Under the pieces are notes generated by a model, which saw nothing but the letters and a program-made list of their open reading frames with translations, did no database searches and had not been told where the DNA came from. A DNA stretch of 6,510 bases from contig CAYLNK010000358.1 in the NCBI GenBank assembly GCA_964384675.1, positions 1 to 6,510 of the forward strand, given 5' to 3'. The stretch comes from CAYLNK01 sp964384675 (lineage in GTDB: Bacteria; Acidobacteriota; Thermoanaerobaculia; UBA5066). Positions 1-6,510 of the stretch are shown here, one piece after another. The first letter of the stretch is position 1. Each line of letters begins with the position of its first letter. Made by a program: the position numbers and the translations under genes.

Positions 1-572
1 CCACGCCGATCGCCATCCGGATCGCCACGCCGGCGGCGGCACCCACGCCTTCGGTCGCCGAGCCGCAGGACCTCCAGGAGCTGCGCGCCGTGCGCGAGGA
101 GCTGGCGGGCTGGCTCGGGCAGGCGGGCGTCGGCGGCACGCTGCGTCCCGCGCTGGCCCCGGCTCTGGAGGCGCTCGACCGGTTCCTCGCGACGGCCGCC
201 AAGGCCCCGGCCGCCGAGGTGAAGCGGCGTGCGGCCGAGTCCCGTCAGTTCATGAAGACGTCGGCGGGCCCCGCGATCATGCGGGTCTGCCTGCAGGCCG
301 GGCTCGAGGCCATGAGCAGCTCCCGCTGGCCCGAGGTGGAGCAGTACGCGCTCCTGGCGCGGCGCGCCAGCCCGGAGGCTCCGCAGCCCGACATGCTGCT
401 CTGCGCCGCCCAGGCGACCCGCTACATCCTCGGAGGCAAGGCCGACGCGGCGCTGCTCCGCTCCGCGAAGCAGGCGCTCACCGCCTGGCAGGCGAAGGCC
501 GGGCTGAAGAAGCCGCTGCCGCCGATCCTCTCCCCCGCCGTCCGGGACGTCCTCACGAAGTCGTCTGGGTGA
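1..572 (+). CDS. C-terminal part of an unrecognised, mainly helical protein (5' end outside window)
   Basis: The frame is open from position 3 to the TGA at 570-572, giving 189 visible residues with no upstream stop, so the gene most likely starts before the window. The first 30 or so codons are almost all G/C-ending, which fits coding sequence continuing leftward. They encode an Ala/Pro/Thr stretch (TPAAAPTPSVAEP) typical of a linker between domains. The rest is Ala/Leu/Arg-rich and looks helical (for example ALAPALEALDRFLATAAK, and a second helical block around AIMRVCLQAGLEAM and VEQYALLARR). A GTG at 90 with AGGAG at 76-80 (9-nt spacing) could be an internal or alternative start, giving a 160-residue protein. 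I recognise no family motif, no membrane segment and no signal peptide in the visible part. The 3' end overlaps the 3' end of the opposing small gene by 20 bp. That it is a real coding region is fairly sure; its function is unknown. Confidence 0.72.
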   Translation, partial: TPIAIRIATPAAAPTPSVAEPQDLQELRAVREELAGWLGQAGVGGTLRPALAPALEALDRFLATAAKAPAAEVKRRAAESRQFMKTSAGPAIMRVCLQAGLEAMSSSRWPEVEQYALLARRASPEAPQPDMLLCAAQATRYILGGKADAALLRSAKQALTAWQAKAGLKKPLPPILSPAVRDVLTKSSG

Positions 573-849
573 CCGTCGGCGGGGCGTCGGCGGGGGCCGG
601 GGGCTCCGGGATCGCGATCGGACCGCCCTGCAGGTCCTCCTTGATGATCAGCTCCAGGAACAGCTCCCTCACACCGTTCCGGCCCTTCTCCCGGAAGACC
701 CGCTTCACCTCCGCGGGATCCAGCTTGATCCCGGTCATGGTGTGCAGGTACTGGCAGAAGACGATGGACCGGGATCGGAACGAGATGACCAGGATCGCCA
801 GCAGCACGATCGAGAACGCGAACGGCAGCAGGTCGGACATCTCGAGCAT
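553..849 (-). CDS. Small single-pass membrane protein, uncharacterised (98 aa)
   Basis: The protein has a clear hydrophobic segment at about residues 7-24 (LLPFAFSIVLLAILVISF) followed directly by Arg25 and Arg27. By the positive-inside rule this predicts a signal anchor with the C-terminal part in the cytoplasm. Residues 33-74 form a charged, probably helical cytoplasmic region (TGIKLDPAEVKRVFREKG, then GVRELFLELIIKEDLQ). Residues 77-98 are a Pro/Ala-rich, probably disordered tail. The ATG at 849 is chosen because a strong Shine-Dalgarno (GGAGG, 858-862) lies 8 nt upstream; the second ATG, at 840 (Met4), would be 17 nt away. An opposing plus-strand frame (569-874) shares the same third-position columns, so GC bias cannot separate the two. 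The coherent membrane segment and ribosome binding site favour this strand. The gene is divergent from addB and overlaps the preceding gene's end. I do not recognise the family, and no function can be assigned. Confidence 0.7.
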   Translation of the reverse strand: MLEMSDLLPFAFSIVLLAILVISFRSRSIVFCQYLHTMTGIKLDPAEVKRVFREKGRNGVRELFLELIIKEDLQGGPIAIPEPPAPADAPPTVTQTTS

Positions 850-857
850 CTCGGGAT

Positions 858-862
858 CCTCC
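858..862 (-). promoter_or_regulatory. Shine-Dalgarno site of the small membrane protein gene
   Basis: On the minus strand the sequence reads GGGGGGAGGATCCCGAG immediately before the ATG at 849. GGAGG is centred in an ideal window, 8 nt from that ATG. It decides the start in favour of 849 over the in-frame ATG at 840, and it supports the minus-strand gene as real. Confidence 0.6.
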
Positions 863-867
863 CCCCG

Positions 868-873
868 ATCATA
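868..873 (-). promoter_or_regulatory. Candidate -10 element for the small membrane protein gene
   Basis: The minus strand reads TATGAT here, five of six matches to TATAAT, in an otherwise very GC-rich stretch. Transcription would start near 861, leaving a very short leader of about 12 nt that barely includes the ribosome binding site. No convincing -35 hexamer is visible at the expected distance. This is inference from sequence only; an upstream promoter inside the addB 5' region is an alternative. Confidence 0.28.
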
Positions 874-890
874 AGCCGGCCGGGCGTCGC

Positions 891-896
891 TACACT
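891..896 (+). promoter_or_regulatory. Candidate -10 element for the addBA operon, near-leaderless
   Basis: TACACT matches the TATAAT consensus at four of six positions, including the important first T, second A and last T. Only 9 nt separate it from the addB ATG at 906, so a transcript would begin at about 902-906 with almost no leader. This agrees with the lack of any Shine-Dalgarno in front of addB. No good -35 is visible 17 bp upstream. The call is tentative. Confidence 0.33.
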
Positions 897-905
897 CGTC
901 CCGCG

Positions 906-3900
906 ATGCCGCCGCACGTCCTCCTCTCGGGCCGATTCCGGTCTCTCGAGCCCCTCTTCCTCGAGGAGGTCGCTCGGCGGCAGGAGGGCGACCCGCTCCG
1001 TCCGGTGGAGGTGCTGGTCGGCTCGAACCTCCTCGCGGTGTATCTGCGGCGTGCCGCGCTGGCGTCCGGCGGAGGCGGGCTGGCGGGGCTCCGCTTCCTC
1101 ACCTTTCTCGACCTGGCCCGCCGGATGACGCGCCACGCCGATCCGCGTCCCGTGCTCCCGGCGCTCGGCGAGGAGCTCCTGGCCCGGCGAGCCCTTTCGG
1201 GTACGCCGCTCGCCTCTCGCTTCGGCCCTCTGCGCGAACGCGCCTCCCTGGCCCGGGCGGTGGCCCGCACGGCGGCCGACCTCCGCGAGGCCCGCACCGG
1301 ACCGTTCGAGCTGCTGCGTCTCGCCGAGGGGGTCGCGCGGGATCGCCGTGAGCGCCTGGAGGCCCTGTCGTCGGTCCTTTCGGCGTTGGAGGCGGAGCGG
1401 GCCCGCTTCTCGGATCCCGACCTCCTCCTCGAGCAGGCGGCCCGGCACGGCGAGCCGACCGGCGACGACCCGCTGCTGGCTTACGGTCTGTACGACCTCG
1501 GTGCCGTGAGGGAGGCCCTCCTCTCGCGGCTCGCCAGGACACGTCCGATCGTGGCGTTCGTCCCGGACGACGCCCTCCCCGACGACGCCACGCCCCCGGT
1601 TCGCACGCCGCTCTTCGAGGCCCTGCTCGGCGTGGCGGCGCGCCGCCTGCCCGACGCGGCGAGCCCCGTCCGGCCCGAGGTCGTCCTCGCGCGCGACGAG
1701 TCCGACGAGGCGCGGGAGACGGTCCGCGAGCTGATCGCCGGGCTCGAGTCGGGGATCCCGCTCCACCGGAGCGCCATCCTCGTGCGGCGGCCGGAAACCC
1801 AGGAGGCCCCGATCGTGGCGGAGCTCAACCGCGCCGGGATCCCTTACTTCCGTCCGGCCGGACCCGGCTTCGGATCGTCTCCGCTGGGCCGGGCCGCCCG
1901 GCTCCTTTTGGACGCCGCGGGGACCGGCCTCGGCGCCCGCAGCGTCCCCGGGCTCGTCGACGTCCTGGATGGGGCGGGGCTCGCCGACGGGATCTCGTCC
2001 GGCCTCGTGCGGGCCGCGTTCCAGGAGCTCGGCCCGGTCGAGGGGAGCGCCGCGCTGCGCCGCCGTCTCGACCGCCGCATCGAGCGCCACGAGCGGGCCG
2101 CGAGGCGAGCCGAAGGAGACGACGACCCCCGTCCGCGAGAGGCACTGCGCCGCCTCCGCTCGGTGGACGCGGCCCTCGCCCGCCTCGAGCCCCTCCTGCC
2201 GTCGGCGGAGCCGGCCGCCTGGGCGACGTGGGGGGAGCGCCTGCGCGACGCCTTCTCGTCGCTCGCCGGGTCCCATCCGGACGCGCCGCGCCTCGACGAG
2301 GCGGCAGAGGCGATCGGAGCGCTCGAGGCGGTCGAGCCGCGCGGCTCGGCACGGATCGACGAGGTGCGGGCGATCCTCCCGGCCGCGCTCGACCTGGCGC
2401 CGATCCGGCACGGCTCGTTCGAGCGCGACGGCGTGGCGCTCCTGACCTGCGTCTCCGCCCGGGGTCTCTCGTTCGACGCGGTCCTCGTGCCGGGCCTCGT
2501 CGAGGGGCTCTTCCCGGGAACGGCGCGACCCGACCCGCTCCTTCCCGACGACGAGCGGGAGCGGCTGGGGATGCCCCTTCGCGCCGGTCCGCGGCAGGCC
2601 CGGGAAGAGCGTTTCCTCTTCGAGCTCGCGCTCTCGGCCGGGCGCCGCCGCGTCGTCCTCCTCGCCGCGCGCGCCGAAGCCGTCCGGGGGCGGGAGCGGG
2701 TCCTCTCGCCGTTCCTGCTGGAGGTCCTGAGGCCGAGCCCGGACGACGGAGTCGGGCCGTCGGTCCGGAGCCTCGGGATCGGGCGGGTCGTCCACGACGG
2801 CCCGCCCCTGGATCTGGCCGAGGCCGTCCGCCGGGCGACCGATCGTCAGCCCGGCGCGCTCGAGTCGCTCCTGGCGCCGTTCGAGCCGCTCTCGCGCGCG
2901 CTCCGCCGCGGCCGGGCCCGGCGCCGCCCCGGCTTCTCCGCTTACGAGGGGAACGTCGGCAGGGCGTCACCCCTCACGGACCTCTGCGCCGCCCCGCTCT
3001 CTGCGAGCCGGCTGGAGACCCTGGCCGGGTGCCCGTACCGCTGGTTCCTTTCGGACGTTCTCGGGCTCTCGCCGCGTGAGGAGCTGGAGCGGCCTCTCGA
3101 CGCGGAGGCGTCGGAGCGGGGGACCTTCGTCCACGACGTGCTGCGCGACCTCTCGGCCGGAGGACCGCTCGCGTCTCTTCCCGGGAGCGAGGCCGTCGTA
3201 CGCGTCGGGACGGTCACGGCCCGGCACGTCGCCGAGTGGGCCGCGAGCGGGGAGCTGGATCTGCCGGAGGCTCTCCTCGCGCGCGTGGAGGACGAGATCG
3301 TGAGCGCCGTCCTCGCGACGCTCGCCTTCGAGCGAGGCCGAAAGGAGAGCTACCGCACGGTAGGCGTCGAAGCTCCGTTCGACGGGGTCGCGCTCGGGCC
3401 CTTCCGCTTCCGCGGCCGGATCGACCGGGTGGACGCCGTGGCGGTAGCCACGGGTGCCGTGGCGGTAGCCACGGGTGCCGTGGCGGTAGCCACGGGTGCC
3501 GTGGCGGGCGGCCCGCGTGTCGTCGACTACAAGCTGGGCGGCGCCGCGCCGTACGAGAAGACGAACCGGGGCCGCCACCTGATCGCGCGCGGGGAGCGCC
3601 TGCAGCTCCCGATCTACGCGCTCGCCGTCGGCCCTTCGGGCGTCGCGTCCGAGTACCTCTTCGTCACGCGCGGCGAGGACGAGGAACGGCACGCCGTGAT
3701 CCCGCGGGCCTTCGACGCCGAGGAGACCGGCGCCGCCGTGGAGGCCCTCCGGCGATTCCTCGAGGCGGCGCACGAGCTGACCGGGCGCGGGCTCCTGGTG
3801 CCCCGCACCACGAGCCTCCGGCGCGCGGATCCGTGCGCGACGTGCCCCGTCTCGCCCGTCTGCGGCCCCGGGCACGTGCGGCTGTACGAGAGGAAACGAG

Positions 3901-3953
3901 CGCCGGGCGACCCGGACCTCGGTCCGCTCACCGAGATCGAGTCGCTGCCGTGA
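906..3953 (+). CDS. addB: AddB: ATP-dependent helicase/nuclease subunit B (Fe-S, PD-(D/E)XK nuclease)
   Basis: This is the AddB subunit of the AddAB double-strand-break resection complex, which cuts one strand and scans for Chi. Its 1015 aa are somewhat shorter than Bacillus AddB (about 1,160 aa). Residues 1 to about 600 form a UvrD-like helicase fold: the ILVRR strand (about 291) leads into AGIPYFRP, and a motif V-like block spans 512-538 (SARGLSFDAVLVPGLVEG). The N-terminal loop where Walker A would lie (GRFRSLEPLF, about 9-18) has no GxGK(T/S), so ATP binding by this subunit is unlikely. The C-terminal RecB-type nuclease shows His743, Asp840 (GRIDRVD), Asp874 and Lys876 (VVDYK), and Gln900 with Tyr904 (QLPIY). 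Four cysteines (Cys709, Cys977, Cys980, Cys986; Cx2Cx5C at the end) match the AddB iron-sulfur staple. A 21-bp tandem repeat adds an Ala/Val/Thr/Gly loop between the two catalytic aspartates. The ATG at 906 is the only nearby in-frame start, and it lacks a Shine-Dalgarno. The stop overlaps the addA start. Confidence 0.93.
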   Translation: MPPHVLLSGRFRSLEPLFLEEVARRQEGDPLRPVEVLVGSNLLAVYLRRAALASGGGGLAGLRFLTFLDLARRMTRHADPRPVLPALGEELLARRALSGTPLASRFGPLRERASLARAVARTAADLREARTGPFELLRLAEGVARDRRERLEALSSVLSALEAERARFSDPDLLLEQAARHGEPTGDDPLLAYGLYDLGAVREALLSRLARTRPIVAFVPDDALPDDATPPVRTPLFEALLGVAARRLPDAASPVRPEVVLARDESDEARETVRELIAGLESGIPLHRSAILVRRPETQEAPIVAELNRAGIPYFRPAGPGFGSSPLGRAARLLLDAAGTGLGARSVPGLVDVLDGAGLADGISSGLVRAAFQELGPVEGSAALRRRLDRRIERHERAARRAEGDDDPRPREALRRLRSVDAALARLEPLLPSAEPAAWATWGERLRDAFSSLAGSHPDAPRLDEAAEAIGALEAVEPRGSARIDEVRAILPAALDLAPIRHGSFERDGVALLTCVSARGLSFDAVLVPGLVEGLFPGTARPDPLLPDDERERLGMPLRAGPRQAREERFLFELALSAGRRRVVLLAARAEAVRGRERVLSPFLLEVLRPSPDDGVGPSVRSLGIGRVVHDGPPLDLAEAVRRATDRQPGALESLLAPFEPLSRALRRGRARRRPGFSAYEGNVGRASPLTDLCAAPLSASRLETLAGCPYRWFLSDVLGLSPREELERPLDAEASERGTFVHDVLRDLSAGGPLASLPGSEAVVRVGTVTARHVAEWAASGELDLPEALLARVEDEIVSAVLATLAFERGRKESYRTVGVEAPFDGVALGPFRFRGRIDRVDAVAVATGAVAVATGAVAVATGAVAGGPRVVDYKLGGAAPYEKTNRGRHLIARGERLQLPIYALAVGPSGVASEYLFVTRGEDEERHAVIPRAFDAEETGAAVEALRRFLEAAHELTGRGLLVPRTTSLRRADPCATCPVSPVCGPGHVRLYERKRAPGDPDLGPLTEIESLP
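3435..3507 (+). repeat. In-frame 21-bp tandem repeat with a hairpin in every unit, inside addB
   Basis: Three perfect 21-bp copies (3435-3455, 3456-3476, 3477-3497) are followed by 10 matching bases of a fourth (3498-3507). Each unit encodes Ala-Val-Ala-Val-Ala-Thr-Gly (residues 844-864). Each unit also contains a perfect inverted repeat, CCGTGGC-GGTA-GCCACGG (7-bp stem, 4-nt loop; 3436-3453, 3457-3474, 3478-3495), with three bases (GTG) between successive hairpins. Copies are identical even at wobble positions, including the GTA codon that is scarce elsewhere in the window. This points to recent duplication of DNA rather than protein-level selection. The unit length is a multiple of three, so copy-number change would alter loop length without breaking the frame. 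Confidence 0.95.
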
Positions 3954-6510
3954 CCGACGCCTCCGACCGCAGGCGCGCCGTCGAGGAGACGGGCCGCTCG
4001 TTCCTGATCGAGGCGTCCGCCGGCACCGGGAAGACGACTCTCCTCGTCTCGCGGATCCTGCGGCTCGTCACCCACGACGGCGTGCCGCTCGCCCGCATCG
4101 CCGCGCTCACGTTCACGGAGAAGGCCGCGGCCGAGATGAAGACGCGCCTCCGCGAGCGGCTGGAGGAGGAGGCGGCGGACGACCGGGAGCCGGCCTCGCG
4201 CCAACGCGCCGCCCTAGCCCTCGGAGACCTTCCCGCGGCGGAGGTGTCGACGCTCCACGCCTTCTGCGCGCGCCTCCTCAGGGAGCGCCCCGTCGAGGCC
4301 GAGCTCGACCTCGACTTCTTCGCGCCGGACGAGTCGGTCACGGCCGAGCTGGTAGAGGAGACGGTCGACGGCTGGATCCGTCGGGAGGCCGCCGAGCCCG
4401 GGAGCGCGATGACGGCGGCACTCCGGTCGGGCGCGCAGCCCGCGGAGATCGCCCGGCTGGCCGCCTCCCTCGTCGAGCAGCGGCTCATCCTGGCCACCGC
4501 GACCCTCCCCGACGACCCGCTGGCCGAGCTGCGGGCCGAGCTCACGGCGTTCGCGGCCGAGCTGCGCGGCGTCCTCGAGGCGACGCCGACGCGGGACCGC
4601 TCGCATCCCAGGGCCCGGGAGCTCGGCCGCCTCCTCGCCTCGGTCGACGCGCTCGCCGCGCTGCCCGCGAGCGCCCTGGGATCGTTCCGGCCCGAGCCCC
4701 TCGAGCGCGGGACGCGCGGGCCGTGGCGCGACGAGGAGGTCGCGGACCTCGTCGGCAAGCTGCGCGAGCGCTACGAGGAGCTTCCCCGCCGCCTCGCGGC
4801 GTTCGCGCTCGAGCCCGTCGCCGTCGGCCTCGTCCGGTCGATCGAATCGTCGCTCTTCGGCGCGGTCGAGGAGGAGAAGCGGCGGCGAGGGCTCGTCGAC
4901 TTCGACGATCTCCTCCTTCGCACGCGCGACCTCCTCCGCCGGAGCCAATCGGTGCGGGAGACGTTCCGGCGCCGGTACGAGCGGCTCCTCGTGGACGAGT
5001 TCCAGGACACCGATCCCGTCCAGGCCGAGATCGTGCTGCGGCTCGCGGCCGCCGAGCCGCAGGCGGTCCCCGACTGGTCGTCGCTGGTGCCGAGACCCGG
5101 CGCGCTCTTCCTGGTCGGCGACCCGAAGCAGTCGATCTACCGTTTCCGGCGCGCAGACGTCGAGACGTACCACGGGGTGAAGGAGCGGTTCGCCCCGGAC
5201 GAGCGACTCACCCTGCGCTCGAGCTTCCGCGCGGCCCCGGAGCTCCTCGCCTACGTGAACGAGCTGGGGAGCTCGATGATGAAGGAGGACCCGGCCCGGC
5301 CGTGGGAGGTCGGCTACGCGCCGCTCGAGGCGGGCCGCGCGCACGGCGACCCGGGAAGCGTCCTCCACCTCTCTGCGCCGCCGCCCGACGATCCGGAGAA
5401 CGCCGGGGACGTGGAGTCGGAGGCTCGCGCGGTGGCGGCGATCGTCGCGTCCCGCCGGCTCTCCCCTCGGCACGGGGACGTGGCCGTGCTGGTGAGCCGC
5501 AACCGGAGCCTCGCCACGTTCCACGAGGCCTTCCTCGACGCCGGCGTCCCGGTCGCGCTCGACGGCGGGATCAGCTTCTACCGGCGCGAGGAGACGGCGG
5601 CGGTGATCGCGACCCTCCGCGCCGTCGACGACCCGGGGGACTCCGTCTCGGCAGTGGCGGCGCTGAAGTCCTTCCTGTTCGCCGTGGACGACCTCGAGCT
5701 CCTCGAGGCTAGAGAGGCCGGAGCCCGCTTCGACGACCTCTCGGCCACGCTCCCCGCCGGGAGCCCGCTCCGGCCGGGGTGGGAGCTCGTCGAGCGGCTC
5801 CATCGCACCCGGCACGATCGGCCGGCCGCCGAGACCCTCCTCGACCTCCTGACCTCCCGCCAGGCGCTCGCGGCCCTGAACGCCGAGACTGCCCGCGACC
5901 CGCGACAGGCCGTCGCGAACCTGGAGCTCCTGGTCGCGATCGTCCGCGAGCTCGATCGCGAGGGACTGGCCTTCCCCTCGGTGGTTCGCCGGCTCACCCT
6001 GCGGCTCGAGGACGAGCGGGCGGAGCCCCGCGCGTTCGAAGGGACCGAGGACGCGGTACGCCTCCTGACCGTGCACCGGGCCAAGGGCCTGGAGTTCCCC
6101 GTCGTCGTGCTGGCGGACCTCGCCGCCCGGCCGCTCCGCGGCGGTGGGGAGGACTCTCCCTTCCGGTGCGACCGGGCCGGCGGCTCGTGGGCCGTCCGCC
6201 TGAGGCTGGGGGCTCACCGCGTCGGCACTCCCGGCTGGGCCCGGCTCGACGCCGCGGACCGGACCCGCCGCGAGGCCGAGGTGAAGCGGCTCCTCTACGT
6301 GGCGCTCACCCGGGCGTCCCGGACGCTCCTGGTCTCGTGGTTCCGGAAGCGCTCCCGCCGGAAGGACGGCGGGATCTCGGACGACCTGCCGAGGAGCTTC
6401 CTCGCGTCGCTCGCCTGGGCCGCCCGGCCTCGCGCCCTCGCGACCCGGACGATCACGGTCGACGCGCCCCCGCCCGCGTCGGCGGGGGCGCTGCGCCTCG
6501 TCCCGCCGCC
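3950..6510 (+). CDS. addA: AddA: ATP-dependent helicase/nuclease subunit A (3' end outside window)
   Basis: This is the motor subunit of AddAB, an SF1A (UvrD/RecB-type) 3'-5' helicase that unwinds DNA from double-strand ends for recombinational repair. The frame is open to the window edge, giving 853 residues; full-length AddA is usually about 1,200. Motifs appear in order: I (EASAGTGKTT, Lys28), Ia (LTFTEKAAAEMK), Ib-like (STLHAFCARLL), GLVDFDDLL (about 314-322), II (VDEFQD, Asp349/Glu350), III (LVGDPKQSIYRFR, 388-400), IV (LRSSFR, Arg427), V (TVHRAKGLEFP, His709) and VI (LLYVALTRA, Arg788). All catalytic residues are present. The C-terminal RecB-type nuclease domain should lie beyond the right edge. 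The usual N-terminal Q-motif glutamine is not evident; DRRRAVEE stands in its place. The GTG start is the only candidate before the Walker A loop. It overlaps the addB stop as GTGA with only a weak ribosome binding site, implying translational coupling. AddA is favoured over RecB or AdnB because of the AddB-type partner. Confidence 0.94.
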   Translation, partial: MTDASDRRRAVEETGRSFLIEASAGTGKTTLLVSRILRLVTHDGVPLARIAALTFTEKAAAEMKTRLRERLEEEAADDREPASRQRAALALGDLPAAEVSTLHAFCARLLRERPVEAELDLDFFAPDESVTAELVEETVDGWIRREAAEPGSAMTAALRSGAQPAEIARLAASLVEQRLILATATLPDDPLAELRAELTAFAAELRGVLEATPTRDRSHPRARELGRLLASVDALAALPASALGSFRPEPLERGTRGPWRDEEVADLVGKLRERYEELPRRLAAFALEPVAVGLVRSIESSLFGAVEEEKRRRGLVDFDDLLLRTRDLLRRSQSVRETFRRRYERLLVDEFQDTDPVQAEIVLRLAAAEPQAVPDWSSLVPRPGALFLVGDPKQSIYRFRRADVETYHGVKERFAPDERLTLRSSFRAAPELLAYVNELGSSMMKEDPARPWEVGYAPLEAGRAHGDPGSVLHLSAPPPDDPENAGDVESEARAVAAIVASRRLSPRHGDVAVLVSRNRSLATFHEAFLDAGVPVALDGGISFYRREETAAVIATLRAVDDPGDSVSAVAALKSFLFAVDDLELLEAREAGARFDDLSATLPAGSPLRPGWELVERLHRTRHDRPAAETLLDLLTSRQALAALNAETARDPRQAVANLELLVAIVRELDREGLAFPSVVRRLTLRLEDERAEPRAFEGTEDAVRLLTVHRAKGLEFPVVVLADLAARPLRGGGEDSPFRCDRAGGSWAVRLRLGAHRVGTPGWARLDAADRTRREAEVKRLLYVALTRASRTLLVSWFRKRSRRKDGGISDDLPRSFLASLAWAARPRALATRTITVDAPPPASAGALRLVPP
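6464..6491 (+). repeat. Perfect 11-bp GC-only inverted repeat within addA
   Basis: The arms GCGCCCCCGCC (6464-6474) and GGCGGGGGCGC (6481-6491) are exact reverse complements, separated by a 6-nt loop (CGCGTC). The hairpin lies in the codons for a Pro/Ala-rich stretch (DAPPPASAGAL) that follows helicase motif VI, probably part of the connection towards the nuclease domain. No U-tract follows, so it does not look like an intrinsic terminator. A chance result of Pro/Ala/Gly codons in GC-rich DNA is quite possible. Confidence 0.6.

Noticed and set aside
532..596. Complementary CCCCCGCCG and CGGCGGGGG segments around the convergent gene ends
   Set aside because: The 9-bp stem would enclose a loop of about 47 nt with no U-tract, and G/C runs of this kind are common here. 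It is not supportable as a terminator.
610..619. Palindrome GATCGCGATC
   Set aside because: A single 10-bp palindrome within the small gene's coding region is explained by its Ile-Ala-Ile codons. There is no second site or promoter context to suggest an operator.
569..874. Plus-strand open frame of 101 codons starting with GTG
   Set aside because: It is opposite the small membrane protein gene. It is Ser/Arg-rich, has no ribosome binding site of note, and has no hydrophobic or domain pattern. Its shared wobble positions explain its coding-like composition.
735..2795. Very long minus-strand open frame (686 codons) opposite addB
   Set aside because: The translation is Arg/Glu/Pro/Gly-rich with no domain. 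It lies antisense to a clearly homologous addB, and such open antisense frames are expected in GC-rich genes that rarely use stop-forming codons.
2228..3079. Plus-strand Arg/Ala/Gly-rich open frame overlapping addB
   Set aside because: It is out of frame with the conserved AddB blocks, and its composition is that of a frame-shifted GC-rich gene.
4214..6217. Long minus-strand open frame (667 codons) opposite addA
   Set aside because: It is antisense to a frame with every SF1 helicase motif. Its low-complexity charged composition marks it as a shadow.

Overview
This is a very GC-rich window (roughly 70% or more by eye, with almost every third codon position G or C). It comes from a bacterial chromosome. 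The codon use, the dense gene packing and the presence of an addB-addA pair fit a GC-rich free-living bacterium, such as a member of Acidobacteriota, Myxococcota or a related soil or subsurface lineage. Nothing in the window fixes the phylum. There are no signs of phage, plasmid, transposon, CRISPR array, tRNA or rRNA.

Layout. Positions 1-572 (+) hold the 3' end of an unrecognised, mostly helical protein whose start lies off the left edge. It converges tail-to-tail, with a 20-bp overlap, on a small minus-strand gene (849 down to 553) for an uncharacterised 98-residue single-pass membrane protein. A 56-bp divergent intergenic region (850-905) carries the ribosome binding site of the small gene and candidate -10 elements for both directions. 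Downstream, on the plus strand, is a two-gene operon. addB (906-3953, 1015 aa) encodes an inactivated helicase-like domain plus an Fe-S RecB-type nuclease. addA (3950 to beyond 6510) encodes an active SF1A helicase, and the window ends before its nuclease domain. The two genes overlap by four bases (GTGA), so their translation is probably coupled.

How the genes work together. AddA and AddB form the heterodimeric helicase-nuclease that processes double-strand DNA ends to start RecA-dependent recombinational repair, and that degrades linear foreign DNA. All SF1 helicase motifs of AddA and all nuclease and Fe-S residues of AddB are readable, so the complex looks functional. The two flanking small or partial genes have no visible link to repair.

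The most unusual feature is inside addB. Three perfect 21-bp direct repeats, plus a partial fourth, sit between the two catalytic aspartates of the nuclease domain. Each unit contains a perfect 7-bp hairpin with a 4-nt loop. The repeats keep the frame and add an Ala-Val-Thr-Gly loop at the active site. Apart from this, the window is an ordinary housekeeping region, and I find no evidence of a wholly new system.
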